64,000 nt of DNA from Sphingobacterium sp. HMA12 (GCF_002933815.1 NZ_BEYR01000001.1:806001-870000), one strand, 5' to 3'. Positions 1 through 9,625 are shown, counted from the first letter of the stretch. A program made the numbers and translations. Notes: generated by a model not told the origin, from the sequence alone.

Positions 1-873
1 TCGATAGGTGCTGTCATAGTATAATTTGACAAAAGGCAGGGTGGTTAGGTATCCGATAAAGAATATCGCAAGGGTGATGCCTCCAAATTTTAGCAGGTTT
101 TTGCCTGCTGACTGTTTCTTTCTGATGGCCTGAAGCCGAAATATAGAGTAGCTAACAAACAGTGTGTTAACAAGGATAAAGTAAAGTATATCTTCGGTCG
201 TGATCAAACCTGCGATGAAGGTGTCAGCCCGACCATTGATTGCCAGCCAGTAGGTAATCTCGCGAACGAAAGGAATATCCTGCCAAAGTCCACGTGCAAA
301 ATTCATCATCGCAAAGACACAGAGTGTACCAATGGCGGCCACAATATTATAGCTGGTCAATGAAGACATAAAAAGACCCACGGCAGCATAGGCCGACAAC
401 AATAGGAAAAGTCCAAGCAGGCCTGTCATCATTGGGCCGATATCAGCATGAACCACGGTACCCATTGTAAAAATGACCAGAATTGATACTGATAAGGTGA
501 GGACAAGCCCAAAAAGCAGCAGCGCAATATATTTGCCGAGAATAATCTGACTGTTGGTGATCGGCGAGGAGTACAATAATTTGATGGAACCACTGCTATA
601 TTCCCGGCTCATAATGCTCATGGTCAATAAAGGCATGTAGAGGTAGAGATAGGATTGTACCTTTGGATAGATACCGCCCCAAGCAGATGAAAATAAGCTT
701 TCAGTTGCATTGACAAGGTCAATTTTCATGGACTGTAGTTGTACCATGCCCGCATAGGAAGCGGAAAATAAATAACCTATCTGAAAGGTAAAGATCATCA
801 GGACAAGCCATGCGACAGGTGAGTAAAAAAGTACCTGTAGCTCTGTTTTTGCTATTTTTAATGTCGTTTTCAT
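1..873 (-). CDS. ABC-2 type permease, partial (runs off left edge)
   Basis: The reading frame is open from an ATG at 873 (reverse strand) to the left edge, so only about the first 290 residues are present. It begins MKTTLKIAKTELQVLFYSPV and contains several long hydrophobic segments, with MSREYSSGSIKLLYSSP in the first cytoplasmic part. That is typical of ABC-2/Gld-type permeases, in which an N-terminal membrane domain may be followed by a GldG-like periplasmic domain that would lie outside this window. It starts 12 nt after the stop codon of the ATPase gene, so the two are clearly co-transcribed and should form one transporter. The direction (export) and substrate are not shown by the sequence. 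The family call is firm; the exact subfamily cannot be settled from a fragment. Confidence 0.85.
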   Translation of the reverse strand, partial: MKTTLKIAKTELQVLFYSPVAWLVLMIFTFQIGYLFSASYAGMVQLQSMKIDLVNATESLFSSAWGGIYPKVQSYLYLYMPLLTMSIMSREYSSGSIKLLYSSPITNSQIILGKYIALLLFGLVLTLSVSILVIFTMGTVVHADIGPMMTGLLGLFLLLSAYAAVGLFMSSLTSYNIVAAIGTLCVFAMMNFARGLWQDIPFVREITYWLAINGRADTFIAGLITTEDILYFILVNTLFVSYSIFRLQAIRKKQSAGKNLLKFGGITLAIFFIGYLTTLPFVKLYYDSTYR

Positions 874-885
874 GTTTGGATTGAA

Positions 886-1830
886 TTATACTTTTCTTCT
901 TTTTCGTGTCATTTCGGCAAATACGGTTTCAAGCGAACTTTTTTCGGAATAGATCTCGATGAGATTCCATTTTTGCTGGACGCTTTTTTCTACTAAGGCT
1001 TCGACGAGTTCCTGGGGATTGGTGGAGCGTATTCGAAATTTAATGTTGCCTAAAGGCTCCACATCAACAAAGCCCGGAAGTTGCTGAAATGCCTCCACAG
1101 CTGGTGGGGATATCAGGCTGACAACAACACTATTGGGTGCGACCTGGTTGTCAAATTCTTCAAGCGAACCCGAAAATATCATGCGGCCCTCATGGATCAT
1201 CCAGATATGGTCGCAGAGCGCCTGTACCTCCTGAAGGATATGTGTGGACAGAACGACGGTACGTTCTGTTGCGATTTCCCGGATCAGGTGCCGGATGTCG
1301 AGGATCTGATTGGGGTCAAGGCCATTGGTTGGCTCATCCAGTACCACGAAATCAGGCTCATGGATAATCGCTTGTGCTATTCCGACCCGTTGCTGGTAGC
1401 CACCGGACAGGTTTTTAAGCAGCCGATGGCGGAAATGGGCTATGCTGCACTTGGACAGTACCCGTTCGATGGCAGCAGGGATTTTTTCGGGTGCCATCAG
1501 ACGTAGATTGGCTGTATGGCTCAGATATTCCTCTACTGTCAACTCGGGTAGCAAAGGTGGCTGTTGGGGAAGAAAGCCAATGTGTTTTTTTGCCTCTACC
1601 GGGTTCTGTGCCATGCTGATGCCCCGGATAAAGACTTCACCGTGTGACTGGTTCACCACGCCGCACATGATATTCATGGTAGTGGATTTTCCCGCTCCAT
1701 TGGCTCCTAATAGCCCGTAGATGCCATTTTTTTGTACTTCAAAATTAATGTCCCGAATAGCCCATTGGACGTTGTACCGATGGGAAAGATGTACTACCTG
1801 AACAATGGGAGTGTCGTTTGCTGTGCTCAT
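886..1830 (-). CDS. ABC transporter ATP-binding protein (GldA/CcmA-like)
   Basis: This is a single nucleotide-binding domain of about 314 residues. Walker A is GANGAGKST, the signature is LSGGYQQR, Walker B is VVLDEPTNGLDP and the switch histidine is in STHIL. The C-terminal tail after the H-loop is typical of ATPases that pair with ABC-2 permeases. I prefer the ATG at 1830 (MSTANDTPIVQ). The frame stays open to 1923, but the extra 31 residues look non-conserved and run into the spacer behind the SusD gene. It lies downstream of sigma/FecR/SusC/SusD on the same strand and directly upstream of its permease. The 130-nt gap after SusD means it could belong to that operon or have its own promoter. 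Substrate unknown. Confidence 0.9.
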   Translation of the reverse strand: MSTANDTPIVQVVHLSHRYNVQWAIRDINFEVQKNGIYGLLGANGAGKSTTMNIMCGVVNQSHGEVFIRGISMAQNPVEAKKHIGFLPQQPPLLPELTVEEYLSHTANLRLMAPEKIPAAIERVLSKCSIAHFRHRLLKNLSGGYQQRVGIAQAIIHEPDFVVLDEPTNGLDPNQILDIRHLIREIATERTVVLSTHILQEVQALCDHIWMIHEGRMIFSGSLEEFDNQVAPNSVVVSLISPPAVEAFQQLPGFVDVEPLGNIKFRIRSTNPQELVEALVEKSVQQKWNLIEIYSEKSSLETVFAEMTRKRRKV

Positions 1831-1960
1831 GTTATCGTTAAATTTGGTATGAGTAATCCCTGGACACGGTGTTTCTGTTGCCATGGACACCGTGTCTGCT
1901 ACCAGCGGAAATACTTCGTACATCCGTTAGTAGTAGGGGATCATATTTATAATGCTTTTG

Positions 1961-3346
1961 TTACCTTGGATTCTGAATGATTTCAGGATTTAAAACAATG
2001 TATTTGGATGCAATAGGCATGACATACCGATTGCTGTTGGGTGCCAGGGTGAATGACTCGCCTTTGTAAGTACGTGTCTGTGTAGTGACAAAACCAGGTT
2101 CCGCTGCGAGGCGCTTCTGGTCAAACCAGCGTAAACCCTTTCCCATCAGTTCTTTTCGTCGCTCGTTGATGACGAGCTTGAGGATAGCCTGTTGATCGGT
2201 AATCTGTAACGGTTTATAGGCCGTGTCTTCAAAACGATTGCTTCGGAGGTTGTTCAATACTGTCAGGGCTTCAGCAAAACGCTCGTTATCCCGGGCCAAG
2301 GCTTCTGCTTTGATCAGCATCATCTCTGGAAGCGTAGGGCCATTGGTAATTTTGGCATTGGCCGATATAATGCGATGTTTGTTGTAGGCTTTGCCCTGAA
2401 AAGGCGTCCAGGTGAATACGCTACCGTCAACAGTAAAGAGGGTAGCACGCAGGTCGCCCGGCTCAAACAGTGCCAGAAGATCGGGGTTTAAAGATAATGT
2501 GGGGAATGAATTGCGTAAGCTTTTTATAAAAATCTCTTCCGTATCATCCAGGATATTGGGGTAACTGTTGGGTGCCGCTTTGTACTGTTTGAGATCGATC
2601 AGTTTATAGTATGGCTTGGCAAGTACAAGCTCGGCATATTGCAGGGCTTTTCCATAGTCGCGCATCTGGAGATAAACGCGTGCCAGGATGCCTTGCGCAG
2701 CTGATTGAGAGGCGAGTATATTAAAGTTTGCCTGTTCCGGGAGGTCTGGAATAGCCGAACTGAGGTCTTCAATAATCTGCTCGTATACTGTTTCAACCGA
2801 TTTACGGTCTAGTTTGGCGTAAAGATCAGGACGCGTCAATAAGGGTACCCCAAGATCGGTATTGGCACTTGAAGCGTTATACTGCTTTGCATAGCTGTTG
2901 ACAAGGTTGAAATAATTGAGTGCACGATGTACCTTAGCCTGGGCCAATATATTTTTCTTTTGGGCATCCGTTCCGCCCTGACTGTCCATAATCTCGGTTG
3001 CGACCTGATTGAAGAGATAAATCTGCTGGTATTGGTCCGCCCAGTCTGGATCCTCATTATTGTCTCCCACAAGGTCACTTTTCCAGCAATAGGCATTGGC
3101 GTCGGTCAGTAAAAGTGTATTGAGATAGGCCTCATCCGATCCATAGATGTCGTCGCTGGCCAATACAGGCCAGTAGTACGATTTTTCCACAGAGGTACTG
3201 TTATTAAGCAGGCTCTGATAGTCCTGAGTGTATTTTAGTTCACGTTTGCCGACCAGGTCTATCTCCACAAACTTCCGGCAGGAAACCAGGCTGGAAACGA
3301 ATATGGTGGCAAGGCTGAAGGTGATAATCTTGTTTTTCATGTTCAT
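1961..3346 (-). CDS. SusD/RagB family outer-membrane lipoprotein
   Basis: A 461-residue protein with a lipoprotein signal peptide ending in SSLVSC, so Cys23 is the likely lipidated residue exported to the outer membrane. The N-terminal KFVEIDLVGKRELKYTQDYQSLLNN segment, the internal TPR-like helices (AKVHRALNYFNLVNSYAKQY) and the C-terminal ERRKELMGKGLRWFDQKRL are hallmarks of SusD. It starts 5 nt after the SusC stop codon. SusD caps the SusC barrel and helps to capture ligand. ATG codons at 3346 and 3340 are both possible starts. No glycan-degrading enzyme is encoded nearby, so the ligand may not be a polysaccharide. Confidence 0.93.
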   Translation of the reverse strand: MNMKNKIITFSLATIFVSSLVSCRKFVEIDLVGKRELKYTQDYQSLLNNSTSVEKSYYWPVLASDDIYGSDEAYLNTLLLTDANAYCWKSDLVGDNNEDPDWADQYQQIYLFNQVATEIMDSQGGTDAQKKNILAQAKVHRALNYFNLVNSYAKQYNASSANTDLGVPLLTRPDLYAKLDRKSVETVYEQIIEDLSSAIPDLPEQANFNILASQSAAQGILARVYLQMRDYGKALQYAELVLAKPYYKLIDLKQYKAAPNSYPNILDDTEEIFIKSLRNSFPTLSLNPDLLALFEPGDLRATLFTVDGSVFTWTPFQGKAYNKHRIISANAKITNGPTLPEMMLIKAEALARDNERFAEALTVLNNLRSNRFEDTAYKPLQITDQQAILKLVINERRKELMGKGLRWFDQKRLAAEPGFVTTQTRTYKGESFTLAPNSNRYVMPIASKYIVLNPEIIQNPR

Positions 3347-3351
3347 AATTC

Positions 3352-6300
3352 TTAAAATCCCATATTGATGCGGAAAACATAGCTCGTAACGGGTGGCATG
3401 CTGCCATAACTGCCGTCAAACATATAATCTGGGTCGATATCCCGATTTGTCCTCTTCCATAAAAGTCCGAGATTGGTGGCCGTGGCCCCTATACTCAACA
3501 ATTTAATGGCTTTATTGCTGCCTAGTATGCTCGCTGGAAAACTATAGCTCAAGGCCAGCATTTGCAGTCGGATGTGACTGGCATCGATGACATTAATGTC
3601 TGCATACTCAAAGCGTTGTATGCTGTTAAGGTTGGTATTGATGACACCGGGGATGTTGGTATGCGCCTCGTCTCCGGGTTTGCGCCAACGGTCTACCAAA
3701 GCCTTGCTGTTCGGAAGGTATCCGTCAAAACCTGCTGTATTCGTAGGATACTGTGTGGAATTGACTTCTTTCCAACGTACCTTGTGTCCGAATTTCATGG
3801 TCATACGCGCTGTTAAGCTAAAGTTTTTGTAAGACAGGGTGTTTGTCCAACCGCCAAAATATGGCGCACTCATGCGGCCCATATAGCGTAGATCTGTAGG
3901 CCGGAAATCATCGGTTGAGGCCTCTGAATCCAAGATGTTGCCCTGACCGTCACGAATTAAGGATCGCCCTTTGTTGTCAAGTCCTTCCCAGTGGTAAGCA
4001 AATAGCTGGTCGATGGGGTAGCCTTCGATTGGAGTGGAGGTTTGGCCTGGTGTCTTCAATGTATTTGGAAAGCGATCGTCCGTCACTTCGTTGCTGCTAT
4101 AGGCGAGATTGAATGCGCTGTTCCACCGCCAGCGTGGCCCATGAATAAGCTGGCCCTGGATGTTCAGGTCAATACCCTGACTTTTCATATTGGAAGTGTT
4201 GAAGGACAAACTGGACCAACCATAGGTTGCATTGTACGGTACGGAAGCAACAATACCGTAAGACCTTTTTGTATAATAATCAATGTTGACCGTTAATCGG
4301 CTGTTTAGGGCGCTGAAATCTAGTCCTGTGTTAAATGTGCGTGTTGTTTCCCAGCCCAGTAGCTGGTTGGCAGGAATACTGATAGATCCAGTAGGCAGCT
4401 GGGTATAAAAATCGGTTATCGAAGCTGAGTATAAAGTGTAGGAGGTGCCGTCACGCGGTACCGAGCCTCCGGTACCGATACTTCCGCGCCAGCTAAGGGT
4501 ATTTATCCAAGGTAGCGCACGCATGAAGTTTTCTTTGTGCAGGTCCCAACGCAGGCCTGTAGACCAAAAGGGTTTGGCACGTTTTGATCGTTCGACACCG
4601 ATGATCGTCGCATCATCAAAACGTAAACTACTTGTTAAAAAGTACTTTTCAAGGAGTGTATACCCCGCATTGGCGTAATAGCTCAGGTAACGTATACGGT
4701 CAATGTTGATTGGAGCATCCTGTATATTTAATGTTTTGTTGGCTCCATAGATATCTTTGTAAGGGACGGTTGGATTGATGACAGTAGATTGGTAGGTGTC
4801 TTTGTCAAAACCGTAGCGTGTCTGTAGATAGCCCATTGTCTGACTCTGGCGGATCTCGGTTCCGGCAAATAGGTCAATCTGGTGGATATCATTAATTTTT
4901 TTTGATCCATCCAACTGGAAACGTAGCGAATAATCGTCTGTTTTGTTGTTGGAAGTGACGTATTTGCCCCCTAGAGGAACGCCATAGATGAGTTTTCCTG
5001 TACTGCTGATTGTCGTACCACTATTGATCAGGTCGCGCATCTCATAACTGTCGCGATCGCGGAGGCTCTCCATATTACGCAGGCCCTTTTGATAGGATCC
5101 TGATAAAGAGGCGTTCAGCCAGCTAAGCGGGTGATAGGCCAGTTGACCGGTGAAGCGCGTTAGGTTATTGTCGTACCGATCGTTGCTCAGGCTAAGTTCA
5201 TCCATGTGATTATAGGACCAAGGTAGATATCCCTGACTTTCAAAGCGCTCTTGGGCGACCTGAGGGGTGAAAGCAAAATAACGACTGATGCTGCTGCCGT
5301 TTTCATCCAATAACAGATTGTATGGTGTGAGCCCAAAAGTACCGGGACTGATTGCACGGATAGCAGCGCCATTGACCTTACTCTTTTGAATAATGTGGTT
5401 GAGCCCTAACGATACTTTTAGCTTGTTGTTAAAATAACTGTTTTCGACATTGAATGTCAAGGACATATTATTGGCATCGTTTTCCCGGTAGATCGGTCTG
5501 TCTTTTGAATACACAGCCGAAGCATAATAGCGGGCTCCCTGGACAGCTCCATTGAATGAGAGATTATATTGCTGGCTTTGTGCGGCCTGTAGCAGTTGAT
5601 CGCGGATTTGCTGGCGGTTGTCTACCTGCCCCAATTGATTGAGTATATTATTTTGCTCGTCAAGACTGATCTCCCCTCGTTTGGCACGGAACATGGTCAT
5701 GATGGCATCTGATCGGTTTGGTGCGCGCCAGCCAGAGCTAGGGTCGTAAAAGAAATTGTTGTCAAAGAGTTCTTTCTCAAAATCTATATACTCAGCTGCA
5801 TTCATGCTCCGTAAGTTATGTAGGTTGGGCGGGGCAGAGGTCCCTAGCGTAGAGGAGAAGTTGATGCTATTTTTTCCTAATTTGCCGGCCTTTGTTTCGA
5901 TGACAATAACGCCATTGGCAGCTCTTGATCCCCAGATAGAGGCTGCGGCGGCATCTTTCAGTACCGTAATGCTGGCGATATCGTCCGGGTTGAAGTTATT
6001 GAGTATTCCGGCACTTGTACTTGTGGCGGAAAGACGATCACCGGAGCCCGTTGGATTGCTGCTCAACTGTTGTTCCATTGCCGGAAAGCCGTCGATGACA
6101 ATCAATGGAGTACTGGAGGTGCTGGAAAAGGTATTCGGTGAGCGGACAAGGATCTTATTGGTACGGGTATCAAATTGAACGCCAGGAATTTGACCTTCCA
6201 ATCGCTCCATCAGGCTCAAAGCCGGACTTTCCTGTATTTTCTTTTCGTCAATGACGACGAGCGAACCCGTAGCCTTGCTGGGGTCTAGTTTTTGGTATCC

Positions 6301-6885
6301 TGTATTTGCCATCACGGATACTTCGTCGAGCGCAGAAATCTGTTGCTTGAGTACAAATAACGGTCCTAGGTTGCTTGCTGGTGTACCACTGAGGTCTATT
6401 TGCCGTAATTCATAGCCTAAGTAGCTGATTTCGAGTATCGCATCGCTGGGTACATTTGACAATACAAATATTCCCTTTCCATTTGTGCGGGTTTGATTAT
6501 GGGTTCCTTTGATCCGTACAGTTGCTCCGGCGAGGGGCTTTTGCTGCGTATCTGTAACGATTCCATTAATCGTGCGTTGCTGCTGATTATCCGTGACAAT
6601 AATGGTCTTGTTGCGCACGATAAAGCCAAGGGATTGTCCCTGGAAGCAAAGCGCGAGCACCTCGTTAAGCTCAAGCTCACTTAAGTTGATCGTTAGGGCC
6701 GAGAACGACTTGCTATGCTCGGGACGGATCACATAATCATATCCCGTCTGTGCACGAACCTGTTGCAGGATCTGTTCGAGGCTGGCACGTTTGACATTTA
6801 GGTTAATTTTGTTTTGGCCGTGCAGGGCTGTGGCTGTTTGTAAAAACAAAACCAAAAACAACATGCAGAATAATTGAAATCGCAT
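3352..6885 (-). CDS. SusC/RagA TonB-dependent receptor with STN signalling domain
   Basis: About 1177 residues from the ATG at 6885, which gives a good signal peptide (MRFQLFCMLFLVLFLQTATA). The frame is open to 7026, but the added 47 residues precede the signal sequence and are probably untranslated. Domain order: STN (secretin/TonB short N-terminal domain, INLNVKRASLEQILQQV), carboxypeptidase-like regulatory domain (INGIVTDTQQKPLAGATVRI), TonB plug with DAAAASIWGSRAANGVIVI, then a long beta-barrel. The STN domain is how receptors of this class pass ligand occupancy to a FecR-type anti-sigma factor, and fecR and the sigma gene lie just upstream. The barrel imports ligand with the SusD encoded next. 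Ligand unknown. Confidence 0.94.
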   Translation of the reverse strand: MRFQLFCMLFLVLFLQTATALHGQNKINLNVKRASLEQILQQVRAQTGYDYVIRPEHSKSFSALTINLSELELNEVLALCFQGQSLGFIVRNKTIIVTDNQQQRTINGIVTDTQQKPLAGATVRIKGTHNQTRTNGKGIFVLSNVPSDAILEISYLGYELRQIDLSGTPASNLGPLFVLKQQISALDEVSVMANTGYQKLDPSKATGSLVVIDEKKIQESPALSLMERLEGQIPGVQFDTRTNKILVRSPNTFSSTSSTPLIVIDGFPAMEQQLSSNPTGSGDRLSATSTSAGILNNFNPDDIASITVLKDAAAASIWGSRAANGVIVIETKAGKLGKNSINFSSTLGTSAPPNLHNLRSMNAAEYIDFEKELFDNNFFYDPSSGWRAPNRSDAIMTMFRAKRGEISLDEQNNILNQLGQVDNRQQIRDQLLQAAQSQQYNLSFNGAVQGARYYASAVYSKDRPIYRENDANNMSLTFNVENSYFNNKLKVSLGLNHIIQKSKVNGAAIRAISPGTFGLTPYNLLLDENGSSISRYFAFTPQVAQERFESQGYLPWSYNHMDELSLSNDRYDNNLTRFTGQLAYHPLSWLNASLSGSYQKGLRNMESLRDRDSYEMRDLINSGTTISSTGKLIYGVPLGGKYVTSNNKTDDYSLRFQLDGSKKINDIHQIDLFAGTEIRQSQTMGYLQTRYGFDKDTYQSTVINPTVPYKDIYGANKTLNIQDAPINIDRIRYLSYYANAGYTLLEKYFLTSSLRFDDATIIGVERSKRAKPFWSTGLRWDLHKENFMRALPWINTLSWRGSIGTGGSVPRDGTSYTLYSASITDFYTQLPTGSISIPANQLLGWETTRTFNTGLDFSALNSRLTVNIDYYTKRSYGIVASVPYNATYGWSSLSFNTSNMKSQGIDLNIQGQLIHGPRWRWNSAFNLAYSSNEVTDDRFPNTLKTPGQTSTPIEGYPIDQLFAYHWEGLDNKGRSLIRDGQGNILDSEASTDDFRPTDLRYMGRMSAPYFGGWTNTLSYKNFSLTARMTMKFGHKVRWKEVNSTQYPTNTAGFDGYLPNSKALVDRWRKPGDEAHTNIPGVINTNLNSIQRFEYADINVIDASHIRLQMLALSYSFPASILGSNKAIKLLSIGATATNLGLLWKRTNRDIDPDYMFDGSYGSMPPVTSYVFRINMGF

Positions 6886-7081
6886 AAGCAATTTGATTAT
6901 AAAGTTGGAAAAGATAGGCGGTCTTTGGGTCGGTTGATTTACCTGATACTTTTCATTAGCAAAAAAATATTGATACATTTGTTTGTTGATTTTTGGACAT
7001 GGATGTCCCTCCAGACAAGGAGACATGTCATGCAGTTCATAATTTTCGTAATAAATGCTAGGCGTGAATTCAAAAATCAGT

Positions 7082-7107
7082 TCTAGGGGCGGTGCAACGC
7101 CTCTAGA
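7082..7107. terminator. Stem-loop between fecR and susC
   Basis: TCTAGGGGCG (7082-7091) pairs with CGCCTCTAGA (7098-7107) with one wobble and a 6-nt loop. On the plus strand it is followed by eight T residues, as in an intrinsic terminator, but all genes here run on the minus strand. In that direction the stem is preceded by the A-run and followed only by a short T-run. It may limit read-through from fecR into susC or stop antisense transcription. Function inferred from shape only. Confidence 0.5.
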
Positions 7108-7136
7108 TTTTTTTTGAAATCGTTTTTTTTCTTTCG

Positions 7137-8363
7137 TTAGGGTATTACCATCAACCTCCTTTCTTTGCCTTTTATCCGGATATCAAATTTGATACCTGTG
7201 GTGGTCTCTAATATTTCAAGGACTTCCTGTAATGTTTTTTTGCGAGATATGCTGCTTATATATCGTTGATTGTTAATAGGACCGAGGTATTCCACTTCGA
7301 TATTGTACCATCGTGATATTTGGGCCATGATTTCTTGTACAGTCGCCGAATCGAAGTAGAAATCGCCATTTTTCCAGGAGAGATCCTTGGAAAGATCAAC
7401 TTCCAGTAGCGTAAATTCGTCGCCTGTCTGTATGATTTTTTGACCAGGTTTTAATAGGATAGGAGCAGGATTGGCAGGATTATTTAAGGCAATGGCCCCC
7501 TCTTCCAAGGTAAAACTTTGCTGTTTGTCTTCACGATAAGCTTTTACATTGAATTTTGTGCCTAATACCTGAATGGCATTCTGTCCGGCGTGGACGATAA
7601 ATTCCTGCTTGATCATTTTACTGCCGGCGCTGATCTGCCGTTTGCTGACCTCAAAGTAAGCTTCACCATCCAGCGTCACTTCGCGTTTTGTACCTGTAAA
7701 CTGTACCGGAAAAGTCAATTTACTATCCGCATTGAGCGTTACCTGCGTACCGTCCGCAAGCCGAATTTTGTAGGTATTGCCCTTTGGTACCACAAGTGTA
7801 TTGCTGCGTACAGCCTGACTGTTACTTTTTGAGTCGTCGGCTTGATAAACAAGCTGATTGTTATCGCTCCAATCGATAAGGATGTCGTGATCTTTGCGAC
7901 TGTATGATCCACCGTTTTTGTCAAGTGCTATTTGCTCGCCGTTCGATAAAATCAACATGGCGCCGCTGATTGCTGCTGGGATCGGGAGGACCTTTTGTTT
8001 AGAAGATGAACCTGTTTCAACTTCTGAAGATTCTATCCTGCTACTAATGCCCTTGGGGGCGGTGGAGGAATTGTGTATAAGGAAATAATAAGAAGAAAAG
8101 CCAATAACACAAATTGATGCTGCTGTTGTAAACCATTTCTTCCAGTGAGATCTGGATGGTTGCGGTACCTGGATTTCGGCATCAATGCTGTTCCATACAT
8201 TCGAAAGATCCGCTTGTAGTTCTTCGGCTGTCAGCTCAAAATCAGGCAGCTGGTTTACATAGCTAATATACCAATCATCCACAAAGGCTTTCTCTCGGTT
8301 CGAACATTGATCTGATGTATATCTTTTTAGTAAATCGCGATCTACTTTTAACGGTTCTTTCAC
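7137..8363 (-). CDS. FecR family anti-sigma/signal transducer
   Basis: A 408-residue inner-membrane protein. Residues 1 to about 85 are cytoplasmic (KRYTSDQCSNREKAFVDDWYISYVN), followed by one membrane span near 88-110 (WFTTAASICVIGFSSYYFLI). The periplasmic FecR domain includes LVVPKGNTYKIRLADGTQVTLNADSKLTFP-type strands and GEAYFEVSK. A C-terminal DUF4974 domain (FDSATVQEIMAQISRWYNIEVEY) resembles an STN fold. In this family the protein holds or activates its cognate ECF sigma factor and reads the STN domain of the partner receptor. It sits between the sigma gene (90 nt upstream) and the STN-bearing SusC, which is the expected order of a cell-surface signalling cassette. Confidence 0.93.
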   Translation of the reverse strand: MKEPLKVDRDLLKRYTSDQCSNREKAFVDDWYISYVNQLPDFELTAEELQADLSNVWNSIDAEIQVPQPSRSHWKKWFTTAASICVIGFSSYYFLIHNSSTAPKGISSRIESSEVETGSSSKQKVLPIPAAISGAMLILSNGEQIALDKNGGSYSRKDHDILIDWSDNNQLVYQADDSKSNSQAVRSNTLVVPKGNTYKIRLADGTQVTLNADSKLTFPVQFTGTKREVTLDGEAYFEVSKRQISAGSKMIKQEFIVHAGQNAIQVLGTKFNVKAYREDKQQSFTLEEGAIALNNPANPAPILLKPGQKIIQTGDEFTLLEVDLSKDLSWKNGDFYFDSATVQEIMAQISRWYNIEVEYLGPINNQRYISSISRKKTLQEVLEILETTTGIKFDIRIKGKERRLMVIP

Positions 8364-8453
8364 GTGTTGTTGTGTTGTTGTTTTGGAGTATAACAGTTAA
8401 CTCGGCCACAGGTCCCAGATCAAAATGATTTTTTTAAAAAAAAACTTGGACCA

Positions 8454-9044
8454 CTAGGGTCGGTCCGGAAAAAAAGCAAGGATAAACAGAAGTAAGGGTA
8501 ACTTGTGGCGCAACAAATTGAGTGCATTTGATATTTGATTCTTTACTGTTTTTTCACTGATTCCAAGTTTTTCGGCAATCTCTTTGTGGCTTAGATACTG
8601 CTTGCGGCTCAACTGAAATATTTCACGCATTTTTTCAGGTAGATTTTGGATCTCTCGCTCGATGATGTCCTGCAATTGTTTCTCGCGGATGACATGATCG
8701 GTGTCTGATATGTAGGTTGATGCATAAGAGGACATACTTTCCAGATATTTATCAACGACTTTGCTATGTGAAATATAGTTGATCAGTTCATTTTTAACGA
8801 TTTGATAAAGGTAGGAGGAAAGCTTGATGTCTGTCGGCAACTTGTTGCGTATCGACCAGATCTTGACAAAGACTTTTTGTAGGATATCTTTTGTCTCCTC
8901 GCTATCACGGATAAATCTGTTGGCATGGACGTACAAAGGCATACTATATCGCTGGTAGATGACTGAGAAAGCTCTCTCGTCATCCTGGCGAATCAGATCA
9001 ACCAAGATTCCATCAGATAGTATGGCGTAATCGCTGTCCTGCAT
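8454..9044 (-). CDS. ECF RNA polymerase sigma factor (Bacteroidota sigma-70 family 1 type)
   Basis: 196 residues with the ECF layout. Region 2 is at about 25-90 (DDERAFSVIYQRYSMPLYVHA, then DILQKVFVKIWSIR and LSSYLYQIVKNELINYI). Region 4 is at about 130-185 with the helix-turn-helix LSHKEIAEKLGISEKTVKNQI. The C-terminal tail is hydrophobic (LPLLLFILAFF), as in many Bacteroidota paralogues. It is the first gene of the sigma-FecR-SusC-SusD cassette and should direct transcription of the receptor genes when ligand binds. Its target promoter cannot be assigned from one site. Confidence 0.94.
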   Translation of the reverse strand: MQDSDYAILSDGILVDLIRQDDERAFSVIYQRYSMPLYVHANRFIRDSEETKDILQKVFVKIWSIRNKLPTDIKLSSYLYQIVKNELINYISHSKVVDKYLESMSSYASTYISDTDHVIREKQLQDIIEREIQNLPEKMREIFQLSRKQYLSHKEIAEKLGISEKTVKNQISNALNLLRHKLPLLLFILAFFPDRP

Positions 9045-9126
9045 GTTGTACTTTGGTACGTTTTTCTAAGGTGAATAACAGAAGCTAGACCCTGTCTTTT
9101 TTGCCGAACTTCATCAATTAATAACA

Positions 9127-9134
9127 CAAATATA
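9127..9134 (-). promoter_or_regulatory. -7 element for the sigma gene
   Basis: Read on the minus strand this is TATATTTG, an exact match to the Bacteroidota -7 consensus TAnnTTTG, 83 nt upstream of the sigma gene start. I see no clear -33 TTTG at the usual distance. The rest of 9045-9268 is AT-rich and holds no other gene. Confidence 0.5.
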
Positions 9135-9268
9135 ACTTTTTAATAAAATAAGTATGAATCTTTTGCGAAAATTTCATCTTCATTCCAAAGTTCTTTGGGT
9201 TATGACCTTAAGATACGCAAGATTTATGCTGTTGTTTTATCCAAAACGCCAGCTTGAATTTGGTATAA

Positions 9269-9472
9269 TTGGTTTATCACTTATTTTTTCTTTTTGGAAC
9301 AAAGCTGATAGGCACTAATCCAATCATCAAGCTGGCCACAACAGTTTTGCTGATAAAGGATTTTTTACTGGGAGATGTGCTGCAAACGGTATTGACAGTG
9401 GCATTGGGTACCCTGGTCAGCTTCGCCACCAGCCGGCTGATCGGAGGTTGGAATAACAGGGGCCGAAAATAA
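9269..9472 (+). CDS. Small hydrophobic protein A (paralogue of the one at 10866)
   Basis: An open frame whose last 35 or so residues (LGDVLQTVLTVALGTLVSFA then TSRLIGGWNNRGRK) form one likely membrane helix with a basic tail. The same 26-residue segment recurs in the frame ending at 11129. Between the copies 12 codons differ only by synonymous third-base changes and 3 differ in amino acid, which is strong evidence that the segment is translated and under purifying selection. The frame has no ATG: it opens with TTG at 9269, with further TTG/CTG options up to about 9370, so the true start is uncertain. The size and helix-plus-basic-tail layout recall small membrane toxins such as Ldr or Fst, but no homology is claimed. 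Confidence 0.6.
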   Translation: MVYHLFFLFGTKLIGTNPIIKLATTVLLIKDFLLGDVLQTVLTVALGTLVSFATSRLIGGWNNRGRK

Positions 9473-9491
9473 TCCTGATCTGTTTTAACAA

Positions 9492-9521
9492 AGTAAAGCG
9501 CAGGTATGTCTGCGCTTTACT
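9492..9521 (+). terminator. Stem-loop after small protein A
   Basis: GTAAAGCGCAG (9493-9503) and CTGCGCTTTAC (9510-9520) pair perfectly around the loop GTATGT, with one more A-T pair outside. There is no long T-run. It resembles the hairpins at 11143 and 12469, which have the same GCGCA-type stem. Confidence 0.65.
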
Positions 9522-9625
9522 GGGTCATGCCCGAGCGGGTTTAATCGTTAATAAGGCCCGATGAGGCGAATAAAAACTCCTTAGAAGCTGATTTTCGCAA
9601 TTTTATCGGTGGATGCCAATGGATT

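Noticed and set aside
3352..7136. A fourth RMC-type leader before the STN-SusC gene
   Set aside because: The minus-strand spacer 6886-7136 has a short Cys-containing frame but no RMC end, no 15-mer and no palindrome.
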